DNA of 64,000 nucleotides, taken from assembly GCF_024158745.1 (NCBI RefSeq), contig NZ_JAMZAW010000009.1:124001-188000 (forward strand), in the 5' to 3' direction. This document shows positions 7,613 through 15,549 of the stretch, piece by piece (position 1 is the stretch's first letter; every line of letters begins with the position of its first letter). Source of the stretch: Paenibacillus tyrphae. Lineage in GTDB: Bacteria; Bacillota; Bacilli; Paenibacillales; NBRC-103111. The notes below the pieces were generated by a model that was given only the letters and a program-made list of their open reading frames with translations, made no database searches and had not been told where the DNA came from. The position numbers and the translations under genes are program-made.

Positions 7613-8041
7613 TTATAAGCGTTCATTAATTTTGATCAGGATTTCCTTTAAGGTTCGCTTCTCCTCTGCGGTAAGGGCTTGAACGATTTCGTCCTCCACG
7701 CTTTGGAAGGAGTCATTAAAGGCTTCAATCAATTCAACGGCTTTGGGCAAAACATATATATTTTTTTGCCGTTCATTATTGGCAGGGATCTTACGCTCGA
7801 TAAATCCTCTTTTCTCAAGGCCCTGAAGCATGCTTGTAATACTGGCTCCTCGCACGTGAAACCGATCGGCAAGGTCCTTTTGAATAATATTTTTATCTTG
7901 GTTTCTGTAGATATAGTCGATTATTTTTCCTTGTTGAGCATTTAAGCCCAACTCTTTTATGCTCTCGTCCGCTCTTTTCTTTAACTTAAGGCCGATAATC
8001 TGAAACAAATCCAGATAAGGCGTATCCTTACGGGGCTTCAT
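7613..8041 (-). CDS. MarR-family repressor
   Basis: A protein of 142 residues, the normal MarR length. The winged helix runs from about residue 34: QQGKIIDYIYRNQDKNIIQK, then DLADRFHVRGASITSMLQGL, then the wing ERKIPANNERQKNIYVL. MarR proteins bind DNA as dimers and release it on binding small aromatic or lipophilic ligands. It is divergently transcribed from an amidohydrolase. Both promoters and two matching 14-base palindromes lie between them (see the regulatory entries). Autoregulation and control of the hydrolase are therefore strongly suggested. The start has GAGGAGG upstream. Confidence 0.85.
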   Translation of the reverse strand: MKPRKDTPYLDLFQIIGLKLKKRADESIKELGLNAQQGKIIDYIYRNQDKNIIQKDLADRFHVRGASITSMLQGLEKRGFIERKIPANNERQKNIYVLPKAVELIEAFNDSFQSVEDEIVQALTAEEKRTLKEILIKINERL

Positions 8042-8060
8042 GATCGTACCTCCTCAAATT

Positions 8061-8074
8061 ATTAGAAGGCTAAC
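8061..8074. promoter_or_regulatory. MarR operator 1
   Basis: ATTAGAAGGCTAAC, a palindrome with 5-base arms and 4-base centre. It lies downstream of the marR -10 box, where binding would block transcription of the repressor gene itself. It matches operator 2 in inverted orientation. Confidence 0.65.
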
Positions 8075-8087
8075 TGTCGGTAAATAG

Positions 8088-8116
8088 ACTATACAGAAAA
8101 CTAGCATGCACGTCAA
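8088..8116 (-). promoter_or_regulatory. sigma-A promoter of the MarR gene
   Basis: On the minus strand TTGACG (8116-8111), a 17-base spacer and TATAGT (8093-8088). Confidence 0.7.
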
Positions 8117-8131
8117 GAAAAACTTAGTTTA

Positions 8132-8160
8132 TTGACAGTTAGTATTCTAACAATTATACT
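8132..8160 (+). promoter_or_regulatory. sigma-A promoter of the amidohydrolase gene
   Basis: TTGACA (8132-8137), a 17-base spacer and TATACT (8155-8160). The spacer holds MarR operator 2, so bound repressor would exclude RNA polymerase. Confidence 0.85.
8138..8151. promoter_or_regulatory. MarR operator 2
   Basis: GTTAGTATTCTAAC, a perfect palindrome with a 4-base centre. Extended, it shares 15 of 17 positions with the reverse complement of operator 1 and flanking bases. Confidence 0.7.
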
Positions 8161-8199
8161 CCTAAATGATACAATGCCACGCTAAGGAGGAATAAGAAA

Positions 8200-9510
8200 A
8201 TGAAGAATGTAACTCAATACTCTCCGTTAGAAAAAGTGACTGCAATTACGAATGTGTGTATTTTCGATGGAGAAAAAGTGATCGAGTCAAGGAGTGTTGT
8301 CATCAAAGGTGAAACCATTATTGCGGTGGGCGGCGACATTCCGGCGAATGCAACTATCATCAATGCTGAGAATGCAACATTACTGCCCGGCTTGATTGAT
8401 GCGCATGTCCACACTTCCATCGGTGGATTACGAGATGCATTAAATTTCGGCGTGACGACAGAACTCGAAATGAACGGTGATTTTACGGAAAGAGGACGCG
8501 CGATCCAATTGAAAAATGTGGATGACGTCGCCGATGTCCGTTCTGCAGGCACGGCGATCACCGCTCCGGGTGGTCATCCGGATGAATTGCTGCCAGATGG
8601 GGATGAGATTCCGGAATTCGTATTAAAGGAATTGGAGAAGTTATCGAAGGAAGACCGGGAAGCTATGCTAGCCGCTTACGCCCACGATCACGAAGAAGTG
8701 CCGCAAGTAACGACGGTGGAAGAAGCGATCAAACATGTGCATACTCAGGTGGAGAATGGTGCCGACTATATAAAAATCATGATTGAAGAAGGAACAGTCA
8801 TGGGTGCCCCTGGTCTGCCTGTTTTAAGCGACGAGATTCTAAAAGCAGCCGTGGAAGAAGCCCATAAGTTCGATAAAGTCGTCATCGCCCACGTCTTGAC
8901 CGCTCATTCTTCGCAAACCGCCATCGATCTTGGAGTGGACGGATTGGGCCACCTGTTTATCGACAGGCCCGAGTACACGCCGGAGTTAGTGCAATCCATC
9001 GTCAATTCTGGCGCTTTTGTTACACCGTGCTTGGTGTTGAACTCATCCATTCTTGGGAACCCAGCATCGGAATTGGCGAATGACCCGCGTGTTTATTCCA
9101 AATTAAGTCCGGAATGGATCGATATTTTGAACTCTAGCTTCAATACTTTCCCGCAAGGCAAAATGGAAAATAGCTTTAAAAATGTGATGGATCTTCATAG
9201 GGCCGGAGTGGATATTCTGGTCGGGACTGATGTCGCCCCCGTTCCTGTTCCGAATCTTGGCGGACTTGCTCATGGAGCCAGCGTACATCATGAATTGCAA
9301 TTGCTGGTTAAGGCCGGGTTCACTCCGGTAGAAGCGCTTCAGTCGGCGACCTCGAAACCGGCCCGTCGGTTCGGTCTTCATGATCGTGGCCGTATTGCCG
9401 AAGGTGCGCGCGCTGACCTAGTACTTGTCAAAGGCGATCCGACAACCAATATCTCGGATACACTATCCATTAAAGCCGTGTGGTTCAAAGGTGTGCAAAA
9501 ACTAAGTTAA
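8200..9510 (+). CDS. amidohydrolase (imidazolonepropionase/prolidase-like)
   Basis: A metal-dependent hydrolase of 436 residues with a complete amidohydrolase active site: H69-x-H71 (DAHVHTS), a Lys192 suited to carbamylation (YIKIMIE), H231 (VIAHV), H251 (GLGH) and D343 (GTDVAP). The last 60 residues (GRIAEGARADLVLVKGDPTT) form the usual composite beta-sandwich. Substrates of this branch include dipeptides, lactones and amide-containing xenobiotics, and cannot be predicted here. No signal peptide is seen, so it is cytosolic. It is transcribed alone from a MarR-controlled promoter, which suggests an inducible detoxification or catabolic role. GGAGGAA precedes the start. Confidence 0.85.
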   Translation: MKNVTQYSPLEKVTAITNVCIFDGEKVIESRSVVIKGETIIAVGGDIPANATIINAENATLLPGLIDAHVHTSIGGLRDALNFGVTTELEMNGDFTERGRAIQLKNVDDVADVRSAGTAITAPGGHPDELLPDGDEIPEFVLKELEKLSKEDREAMLAAYAHDHEEVPQVTTVEEAIKHVHTQVENGADYIKIMIEEGTVMGAPGLPVLSDEILKAAVEEAHKFDKVVIAHVLTAHSSQTAIDLGVDGLGHLFIDRPEYTPELVQSIVNSGAFVTPCLVLNSSILGNPASELANDPRVYSKLSPEWIDILNSSFNTFPQGKMENSFKNVMDLHRAGVDILVGTDVAPVPVPNLGGLAHGASVHHELQLLVKAGFTPVEALQSATSKPARRFGLHDRGRIAEGARADLVLVKGDPTTNISDTLSIKAVWFKGVQKLS

Positions 9511-9630
9511 TCATTTTTACTCGTCTTTAGTTCAGTAATAAAAAGCTCTACGTCGAAGCCTTGTGTTTGTATCCGTTATCGTAAAACAGGCAAGAGTTGA
9601 CTAACAAGCCATCATGTAAACGTCCAACGA

Positions 9631-9679
9631 TTGACATTATGCCGCACCGTCTTTATAATTTGGTTGGTTGACCAACCAA
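9631..9679 (+). promoter_or_regulatory. promoter and TetR operator of the 9697 operon
   Basis: TTGACA (9631-9636), 17 bases, TATAAT (9654-9659). Directly after the -10 box is a perfect palindrome at 9660-9679 with 9-base arms TTGGTTGGT and ACCAACCAA and a 2-base centre. A repressor bound there would cover the transcription start, consistent with autoregulation by the TetR protein encoded next. Confidence 0.8.
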
Positions 9680-9696
9680 AAAAAGGGCGGGATCGG

Positions 9697-10275
9697 ATGA
9701 GCACACAGGAGAAAAGACAACGATTAATCGACGCGGCTTATAAAGTATTTGTCAAAAAAGGGTACCTCAACGCATCGATCAAAGATATTGCAAGCGAGGC
9801 CGGAATGACGTCGGGGCTGGTTCATTATTATTTTAAAAATAAAGAGGAGCTGCTGCTTTCCGTACAGGAAGAGGTTCAACAACGTTACCAAAAGCAATAT
9901 GACGGGCTGCCGGAAGATGCCGCAACCCCCGAAGCCGTACTGCTCGAAATCAAATCCAGAGCGGAAGACAATCCCGACTGGTACCGCTGGCGGTATGAGC
10001 TGTATTCGCTAGGGCTGAAAAGCGAGAGCGGTCATCTGGAACGGGAAGTCGCGTCGATTCTCAAGAGCGGGAGGGAGAGCCTTTCCGCGCCGCTGCAGCA
10101 CTTGGTGGGCGATTCCGCTAACGCTTCGGCGCTTGCAAGCATCCTATTAGCCTGCTTTGACGGACTGGCGCTTCAGAAAATCGTCGACGACGAGTTTGAT
10201 CTTGACCGGTCGTATCGATTGTTGATCGAGCTTCTTGGGCTTTATGTAAGCAAGTCTGAAGGGGAGAGCAGATGA
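9697..10275 (+). CDS. TetR-family repressor
   Basis: A protein of 192 residues. The N-terminal helix-turn-helix is canonical: AYKVFVKKGYLNASIKDIAS, then EAGMTSGLVHYYFKNKEELL (about residues 13-52). The C-terminal helical part would bind an unknown ligand. I start it at ATG 9697, since the upstream extension would run through the promoter and operator. It overlaps the following serine hydrolase gene by four bases (ATGA), so the two are co-translated. It most likely represses its own operon through the palindrome at 9660-9679. Confidence 0.85.
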   Translation: MSTQEKRQRLIDAAYKVFVKKGYLNASIKDIASEAGMTSGLVHYYFKNKEELLLSVQEEVQQRYQKQYDGLPEDAATPEAVLLEIKSRAEDNPDWYRWRYELYSLGLKSESGHLEREVASILKSGRESLSAPLQHLVGDSANASALASILLACFDGLALQKIVDDEFDLDRSYRLLIELLGLYVSKSEGESR

Positions 10276-11687
10276 AAAGGATCGTCATCAGTCTACTCCT
10301 CTTCCTGCTCGCGGCTCCTTCTCTTTCTCTAGCCGCCGAAGAGCGCGATCGTGATACGGCTCAACAAATCGACGCATTGATGAAAGAAGCGCTGGCAAAA
10401 TATCATATTCCCGGGGCTTCGCTGGCGGTTGTGCATCGCGGGCAGACCGTCTATCAAGAAAGCTGGGGGACCATGAGCGACGGATCGGCCGTCACGGCGG
10501 ATACGACTTTTCTGATCGGCTCGATCAGCAAGCCTCTGACGGCTCTTGCCATGATGATGTTGGCGGAGGAAGGCAAGCTCAAGCTGGAAGAACCGATCGA
10601 GACGTACCTCCCTTGGTTCACGTATCAAACGGACAGCGGGAAATCGATAACGGTGCGCCATCTATTGGAGCAAACGAGCGGGATCGGCGCTTATGAAGGC
10701 ATGAAGGTGACGGACAGGGAAGATCGCAATCGGGAAAAGGGGATTGCGCAAGCGGCTGCGGAGCTAAGCGGGGTCAAGTTGAGCCGTACTCCGGGCGAGG
10801 CCTATGAGTATAATTCGGCCAACTATTTGCTTTTAGGGTCTATTGTTGAGGCGGTATCGGGTCAGCCGTTCTCTGCATTTATGGATACCCGTATCTTTTC
10901 GCCTCTTGGCATGAACCGCACGACAGCCGATTACGAAAGCGCGGTTAGCAAAGGATTCGTGCCCGGTTATACGTCATGGTTCGGTAAGCCGGTGAAAGGC
11001 TACGGGCTGTATGATCCATCGGGAGCACCTTACGGGTATATGTCGTCAAGCTCAGCCGATCTGGCCAAATTCATCAAATTCATGCTGTACGGCGGGGAAT
11101 TGATGTCGGAACAAGGTCTGAAACAATTACGAACGCCGCCGGAACCTAACAGACGCTACGGTCTGGGCTGGCACTTCCCGAGATCGGGCGAGAAGTATCC
11201 TTACCATACGGGGGCAACGCCGGAATATAAATCGGAACTGTTCTTTATTCCCGAGCAGGAGTTAGGTGCTGTTCTTCTGATGAATAAATACCACGAACTG
11301 GAAGCCGTTACGTATTTAAGCATCATGGAGGGAATCCGGTCTATTATGAAGGGTGAAAGTCCCCGTTTGGCGGAAATGAACGCCAGCACGCAGTGGATGA
11401 CGCTCGGGGTTGTCATCTTGTTTACCGCGGTTTCCGTATTCAGTTTCATCCGCCTGCAGCGCAAAAAGGCGATAAATAAACCATTGTGGGTATGTGCGGG
11501 TGCGCTCTCTTTGATCACTGCCGCTGCACTTATTCCATTATTCACCTATAGTATGGGCATCTCGTGGAGAACGGTCGGCCTTTTCCTTCCGGACATCGCA
11601 TTTCTCGTGCAATGTCTCATTGGGGTATTGGCCGTCCATGGTCTGTTAACCGTTATCTTTGTTGCAGCGAAACGAAACGGAAATTAA
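10272..11687 (+). CDS. membrane-anchored beta-lactamase-family serine hydrolase
   Basis: A protein of 471 residues. A Sec signal (residues 1-22, ending LSLAAEE) is followed by a class C beta-lactamase/PBP4-star fold. The nucleophile motif S84-I-S-K87 (LIGSISKPL) is clear. The second motif reads Y180-N-S rather than Y-x-N (YEYNSANYLLLG), a variation I believe occurs in this family. HTGATPEYKSELFF may supply the third motif. The last ~95 residues contain three membrane helices, so the catalytic part is outside the cell, tethered by the C-terminus. Candidate substrates are peptidoglycan peptides, esters or small amides. Such proteins rarely hydrolyse beta-lactams well. The gene is co-transcribed with its TetR regulator. 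Confidence 0.8.
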   Translation: MKRIVISLLLFLLAAPSLSLAAEERDRDTAQQIDALMKEALAKYHIPGASLAVVHRGQTVYQESWGTMSDGSAVTADTTFLIGSISKPLTALAMMMLAEEGKLKLEEPIETYLPWFTYQTDSGKSITVRHLLEQTSGIGAYEGMKVTDREDRNREKGIAQAAAELSGVKLSRTPGEAYEYNSANYLLLGSIVEAVSGQPFSAFMDTRIFSPLGMNRTTADYESAVSKGFVPGYTSWFGKPVKGYGLYDPSGAPYGYMSSSSADLAKFIKFMLYGGELMSEQGLKQLRTPPEPNRRYGLGWHFPRSGEKYPYHTGATPEYKSELFFIPEQELGAVLLMNKYHELEAVTYLSIMEGIRSIMKGESPRLAEMNASTQWMTLGVVILFTAVSVFSFIRLQRKKAINKPLWVCAGALSLITAAALIPLFTYSMGISWRTVGLFLPDIAFLVQCLIGVLAVHGLLTVIFVAAKRNGN

Positions 11688-11694
11688 GAGTATG

Positions 11695-11728
11695 AAACAC
11701 CTGGTGCGGGCCCGCATGCTAGGTGTTT
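11695..11728. terminator. bidirectional terminator between convergent genes
   Basis: AAACACCT pairs with AGGTGTTT and encloses an inner GCGGGCCCGC palindrome. It serves the + strand hydrolase and overlaps the stop codon of the minus-strand repeat protein. Confidence 0.75.
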
Positions 11729-12722
11729 ATGCCTTAATGTTACTTAATTTGGTAAATTCATCATCAATAAAGTTCGTTAATTCGATGAATTGAATCTGTT
11801 CATCGATTTGCGCTAATACGGCTGAAGCTTCCTCTAACTGTTGGACAAGGTTATTATATACGTTAATTTGAAGCTTGTTCTCTGTGACTTCAATATTGTC
11901 CAATTGTTTTTCCAAAGACAAGGGAATCACGGCTGCGGAATCTATACTTTGACTTAAAGCTGGCTGATACGGCTGTTCATTAGCAATAAACGAAGCTGGA
12001 ATATTGCTAGGAACCTGAATATAAGAAAAAGGCTGCACGTTGGTTTTGTTTTTGGTATCGACCCTAGGCGTAACAGACTGCACGTTGGTCTTAGCTTTAG
12101 CGTCGGCCTTAGGCGTAACAGTCTGCACGTTGGTTTTAGCTTTGGCATCGACCTTAGGCGTAACAGTCTGCACGTTGGTTTTAGCTTTGGCATCGACCTT
12201 AGGCGTAACAGTCTGCACGTTGGTTTTAGCTTTGGCGTCGACCTTAGGTGTAACAGGCTGCACGTTGGTTTTAGCTTTGGCGTCGACCTTAGGCGTAACA
12301 GGCTGCACGTTGGTTTTAGCTTTGGTGTCGGCCTTAGGCGTAATAGGCTGCACGTTGGTTTTAGCTTTGGCGTCGACTTTAGGCGTAACAGGTTGCACGG
12401 TGTTTTCAGCTTTAGCATCGGCTTTATGCGTTGCAGCCTGCACGCTGCTTTTCGTCTTATCTTGCCGTATATCGGGCACAGCTCGAATATGGCTTCTTTT
12501 TTTATCCGGCTCATTCTGACTAGGAGCAGTGCTTTTTGTTTCGAAAGGGTAAAGCTCCTGAGCCGCTTCTATACTCGCCGCTTCCTTGAGGTGATGAGGA
12601 TGCTCCCCATGCGAACGGTCATCGTGATCGGCTAACTGCTTGGCGAAGTTTCTTAAGAAAATAATGCCTATGACAACAGCAATCATGATAAAGATAAAAG
12701 CTGTAATTAACATCCCCTTCAT
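11727..12722 (-). CDS. membrane-anchored protein with 15-residue tandem repeats
   Basis: A protein of 331 residues of unknown function. An N-terminal membrane helix (residues ~4-24) is followed by a His/Asp-rich stretch (DHDDRSHGEHPHH). Then comes a low-complexity domain (residues ~95-230) made of about nine copies of a 15-residue unit, consensus TNVQPVTPKVDAKAK, rich in Lys, Val, Thr and Pro. The C-terminal ~90 residues look like a coiled helix (VYNNLVQQLEEASAVLAQID). The repeat probably acts as an extended, basic spacer. The ribosome binding site (GAAGGGG) is very close to the chosen ATG, and the ATG three codons later is an alternative. Long reading frames on the other strand across the repeat are by-products of its 45-base period. 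Confidence 0.65.
   Translation of the reverse strand: MKGMLITAFIFIMIAVVIGIIFLRNFAKQLADHDDRSHGEHPHHLKEAASIEAAQELYPFETKSTAPSQNEPDKKRSHIRAVPDIRQDKTKSSVQAATHKADAKAENTVQPVTPKVDAKAKTNVQPITPKADTKAKTNVQPVTPKVDAKAKTNVQPVTPKVDAKAKTNVQTVTPKVDAKAKTNVQTVTPKVDAKAKTNVQTVTPKADAKAKTNVQSVTPRVDTKNKTNVQPFSYIQVPSNIPASFIANEQPYQPALSQSIDSAAVIPLSLEKQLDNIEVTENKLQINVYNNLVQQLEEASAVLAQIDEQIQFIELTNFIDDEFTKLSNIKA
12035..12440. repeat. tandem repeat, 45-bp unit, about nine copies
   Basis: GCACGTTGGTTTTAGCTTTG recurs every 45 bases from 12035 to about 12440. Inner copies are almost identical and outer copies are diverged. The period is a multiple of three and encodes the 15-residue protein repeat, so copy number can change without a frameshift. 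Confidence 0.9.
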
Positions 12723-12747
12723 TTCCCCTTCGTATTCGACGTTCTCT

Positions 12748-12777
12748 AAAAAAGAGGGTTACGTCGCAACGCAACCC
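12748..12777 (-). terminator. terminator of the Gln-rich protein gene
   Basis: GGGTTGCGT and ACGTAACCC pair around a TGCG loop on the minus strand, followed by TCTTTTTT. Confidence 0.85.
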
Positions 12778-12798
12778 GCATAAGTGCAGAAGGAATGA

Positions 12799-13275
12799 TT
12801 AGTGAGTTTGGTTCATATTGAAGCTGCTTTGGTTGAAGCTTTGTTGATTCATTTGCTGTTGATTCTGTTGGTTTTGTTGATTCTGCTGATTCATTTGATT
12901 CGCTTGCTGCTGAGATTGTTGGATCAGCTGCTGCATTTGGCTCAGCATTTGGAACGATTGAACGGTTTGGTTCGCTTGGTTCAACGTTTGGTTGGCTTGC
13001 TGAATGGATTGTTGAAGCTGTTGAATGGCTTGCTTTTGCTGGCTTTGCACTTGTTGGTTGAATTGGTTCATTTGGTTGACAAGCTGACCAATCTGCTGCT
13101 GATTTTGATTGGAGCTCGTCGAAGCAGAGCTTTGGGAAGAAGGGTTTTGAACTTGGGTTAAAATCTTTTGGATCTGGTTAAGCTGGTTTTCCAATGGGGT
13201 CAACTCACTAGCCACTTCAGCCTTCACCTTATCCGCGATTTGTTCTTGAGTTACGGCTTCTTTTTTAGTAGTCAT
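12799..13275 (-). CDS. Gln/Asn-rich low-complexity protein
   Basis: A protein of 158 residues. The first ~40 residues form a charged helix (EQIADKVKAEVASELTPLEN). After a Ser-rich hinge, the rest is dominated by Gln and Asn with regularly spaced Leu, Val and Met (for example AIQQLQQSIQQANQTLNQAN), suggesting a long coiled coil, then a Q/N-rich tail. Short Q/N-rich proteins of this kind occur among spore coat and crust components of Bacilli, so a spore-surface role is a reasonable guess but not shown here. No signal peptide is seen. GGAGG lies upstream, and a strong terminator separates it from the repeat protein. Confidence 0.6.
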   Translation of the reverse strand: MTTKKEAVTQEQIADKVKAEVASELTPLENQLNQIQKILTQVQNPSSQSSASTSSNQNQQQIGQLVNQMNQFNQQVQSQQKQAIQQLQQSIQQANQTLNQANQTVQSFQMLSQMQQLIQQSQQQANQMNQQNQQNQQNQQQMNQQSFNQSSFNMNQTH

Positions 13276-13396
13276 TCGAAACCAGGCCTCCTTAGGAATA
13301 AGTGTTGTTCAAAGAACACAACCGTATTGTGCCTTTGTCCGGAACTCCCTATCCCCACGGGAGGTTTTGTTTATAATGGGAAACATCGCACCGCAA

Positions 13397-13448
13397 ATCA
13401 AAAGGGCCTGTCCGAGGGTCTAAGCAGACCTTTCGGGCAGCGCCCTTT
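13397..13448 (-). terminator. terminator of the uracil permease gene
   Basis: A long stem with arms beginning AAAGGGC and ending GCCCTTT and an inner GGTCT/AGACC helix. Read on the minus strand it is followed by TTTTGATTTG. It starts within ten bases of the permease stop. Confidence 0.75.
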
Positions 13449-13457
13449 GCGAGTTTC

Positions 13458-14732
13458 TTAATCTGTATCGTTCGACCACTTCAGCACATCGAACAACTTG
13501 AATACCAAGCTGAGCAAAATCGCCACGACCGTGGCAAGGGCCATGCCCTTCAGCTCGAGATGCCCCCACTTGAACGCAGCCCCGCTTAGACCGACGACCA
13601 GCACGACCGTAGTCAGGATCAAGTTCGCAGGCTTGGAGTAGTCCACCTTCGTCTCGACCAGCATGCGGATGCCGGATGCGGCAATGACGCCGAACAGCAG
13701 CAGCGAAACGCCACCCATCACCGGGACGGGAATGGTTTGGATCAGCGCAGACAGCTTGCCGACGAAGGAAAGGACGATGGCCATGACCGCCGCCAGACCG
13801 ACGATCCAGACGGAATAAACGCGGCTGATCGCCATGACGCCGATATTCTCCCCATACGTCGTATTGGGGGTAGAGCCTACCGCCGCGGAGATCACGGTGG
13901 AGACGCCGTTGCCGAGCAAAGACCGGCTGAGTCCCGGGTCCTTGGACAGATCTTTGCCGACAATGTTGCCGGTCACAATCAGGTGGCCGATATGCTCGGC
14001 GATGACCACCAGCGCGGCAGGGGCGATAATGGCGATGCTTGTCCAATCCCATGCCGGCGTATAGAAGGTAGGCAGCGTCAGCCAGTTGGCTGCGCCGATC
14101 GCCTCTTGTACATGCACAAGCCCGAGCACGCTGGACAGCACATAGCCGACGACGATGGCAATCAGGATCGGAATGATTTTGAAAATTCCGCGGAACAGCA
14201 CCGATCCGAGCACGCCGACCAGCATTGTGACCACGGAGACCGTAATGGTCGTGGTATCCGGGGACCAACCGGCGGGCGCTCCGTCCGGAGCGATGAAGCC
14301 GGCCATCTTGGCGGCCGTCGGAACGAGCTCGAGCCCGATCACCGCGACGATCGCCCCCATGGAAGCCGGAGGAAATACGACGTCGATCCACGCGGTTCCC
14401 GCATAGCGGATCAGCAGAGCGACGACGGTGAAGATGACGCCGACTACCAGGAAACCGCCGAGCGCGGCGTTATACCCTTTTTCCGCCAGGACGACGAACA
14501 CAGGCGAAAGAAAGGCGAAGCTGGAGCCGAGGTAAGCGGGAATTTTCCCCTTCGTAATGAAAAGGTACAGCAAGGTCCCGATGCCGTTCATCAACAGGAT
14601 CGTGGCCGGGTCGACCTTGAACAGGATGGGCACAAGCACCGTGGATCCGAACATGGCGAACAGATGCTGCAAGCCCAGCGGCAAGCTCTTCCAGAAGGGC
14701 GGTCTCTCATGAACTTGGATGATTCGCGACAT
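13458..14732 (-). CDS. uraA: uracil permease (nucleobase:cation symporter-2)
   Basis: A proton-coupled uracil importer of 424 residues with about 14 membrane segments. Family marks are the N-terminal PLGLQHLFAMFGSTVLVPIL, GKIPAYLGSSFAFLSPV, the TTYGENIGVMAISRVYSVWI segment of the substrate site, and PVMGGVSLLLFGVIAASGIR. Uracil permeases usually belong to pyrimidine operons, but here the gene is alone between a promoter and a terminator. No PyrR attenuator is visible upstream. AAAAGGGG precedes the start. The other xanthine-type branch of the family is less likely because the N-terminus and the GSSFAF motif match UraA closely. Confidence 0.85.
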   Translation of the reverse strand: MSRIIQVHERPPFWKSLPLGLQHLFAMFGSTVLVPILFKVDPATILLMNGIGTLLYLFITKGKIPAYLGSSFAFLSPVFVVLAEKGYNAALGGFLVVGVIFTVVALLIRYAGTAWIDVVFPPASMGAIVAVIGLELVPTAAKMAGFIAPDGAPAGWSPDTTTITVSVVTMLVGVLGSVLFRGIFKIIPILIAIVVGYVLSSVLGLVHVQEAIGAANWLTLPTFYTPAWDWTSIAIIAPAALVVIAEHIGHLIVTGNIVGKDLSKDPGLSRSLLGNGVSTVISAAVGSTPNTTYGENIGVMAISRVYSVWIVGLAAVMAIVLSFVGKLSALIQTIPVPVMGGVSLLLFGVIAASGIRMLVETKVDYSKPANLILTTVVLVVGLSGAAFKWGHLELKGMALATVVAILLSLVFKLFDVLKWSNDTD

Positions 14733-14775
14733 TGAAGTTCCCCTTTTGCTCGTTTGAATTATTGTTATCTACCGT

Positions 14776-14804
14776 ATTATAGTGCATGCAAAGAGGCATG
14801 AAAA
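14776..14804 (-). promoter_or_regulatory. likely promoter of uraA
   Basis: On the minus strand TTTTCA (14804-14799), a 17-base spacer and TATAAT (14781-14776). Confidence 0.55.
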
Positions 14805-14847
14805 GACGAATTTGCACAATAGCGGCGTTGAGGAGAGACAGGCATAT

Positions 14848-14894
14848 TGACCGGATGGTCAGCATATAATACAATGTTACTAACCAATTGGTCA
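14848..14894 (+). promoter_or_regulatory. twin TetR operators and -10 box of the P450 operon
   Basis: Two similar palindromes, TGACCGGATGGTCA (14848-14861) and TAACCAATTGGTCA (14881-14894), lie 33 bases apart and flank a TATAAT (14865-14870). This spacing, three helical turns, suits two TetR dimers bound on one face. The -35 box is weak. Confidence 0.65.
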
Positions 14895-14910
14895 GCAACA
14901 TGGAAAGGAA

Positions 14911-15531
14911 GTGAAGCATCTGCCTTTACAGCTGTACGAACGGGAAAAAATCCTCGAGGCCTGTTTGTCTGTTTTTGCGCGCTATGGGTTCAAAAACACT
15001 TCGACGGAGATGCTGGCGGAGGCGGCCGGCATTTCCAAGGCGTTGATCTTTCATCATTTCACCAGCAAAAAGAAGCTGTATCTCGGCTTGCTGGAGCATT
15101 GCTTTGAGAAGGTTAGGACGGCGATGCGATTTGACGCGGTTTCGGAGCATAACGATTTTTTTGAAGCGATCGATAGATTTGGCCGCATCAAGCTTGACTA
15201 CTTTCGCAAGCATCCCGATGAATTGAAGCTAGTATACGAAGCTTTTTATTCGCCGCCCGATGAATTGAGACAGGAGATCGAGGAAAAGTACGGCCAAGCG
15301 ATTGCCGAGAGGAATCGAGTGTTGGAGCAGTTATTTGAAGCCGTTCCCCTTCGGAACGGGGTAGACCGGAAGCAGGCGTTCGAGCTGATTATGATCACAT
15401 CGAAGCATTTCGAAAATAAGTTCTCAGCGGCGTTCACGGGTATCGGTGTGATGGATGACGAGGCTGCTGACCGTCTGTTCGATGAGATGAACCGGTTTTT
15501 CAGCATGATCCGGCATGGAATTGCAGAGTAA
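14911..15531 (+). CDS. TetR-family repressor of the P450 operon
   Basis: A protein of about 206 residues. The helix-turn-helix is at residues ~12-55 (FARYGFKNTSTEMLAEAAGI then SKALIFHHFTSKKKLYLGLL). The C-terminal part should bind a hydrophobic ligand. The start is uncertain: GTG 14911 lies very near the GGAAAGGAAG motif, and no ATG fits. A cytochrome P450 gene follows after 18 bases, an arrangement reminiscent of B. subtilis BscR/CYP102A3, in which a TetR protein responds to fatty acids. Paired TGACC-N4-GGTCA boxes upstream suggest autorepression of the two-gene operon. Confidence 0.8.
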   Translation: MKHLPLQLYEREKILEACLSVFARYGFKNTSTEMLAEAAGISKALIFHHFTSKKKLYLGLLEHCFEKVRTAMRFDAVSEHNDFFEAIDRFGRIKLDYFRKHPDELKLVYEAFYSPPDELRQEIEEKYGQAIAERNRVLEQLFEAVPLRNGVDRKQAFELIMITSKHFENKFSAAFTGIGVMDDEAADRLFDEMNRFFSMIRHGIAE

Positions 15532-15549
15532 AGGAAAGGGGTAAGTGAT

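Noticed and set aside
12035-12440. Regular repeats as a possible CRISPR array
   Set aside because: Units are 45 bases with no variable spacers, are in frame in a gene, and no cas genes are present.
12040-12519. Long open frame on the + strand across the 45-bp repeats
   Set aside because: It is a product of the 45-base period on the complementary strand of the repeat protein; no ribosome binding site, and the composition (LVLALASTLGVT repeats) is an artefact.
13420-14391. 323-codon frame on the minus strand over uraA
   Set aside because: Arg/Gly-rich shadow in another frame of the well-conserved uracil permease.
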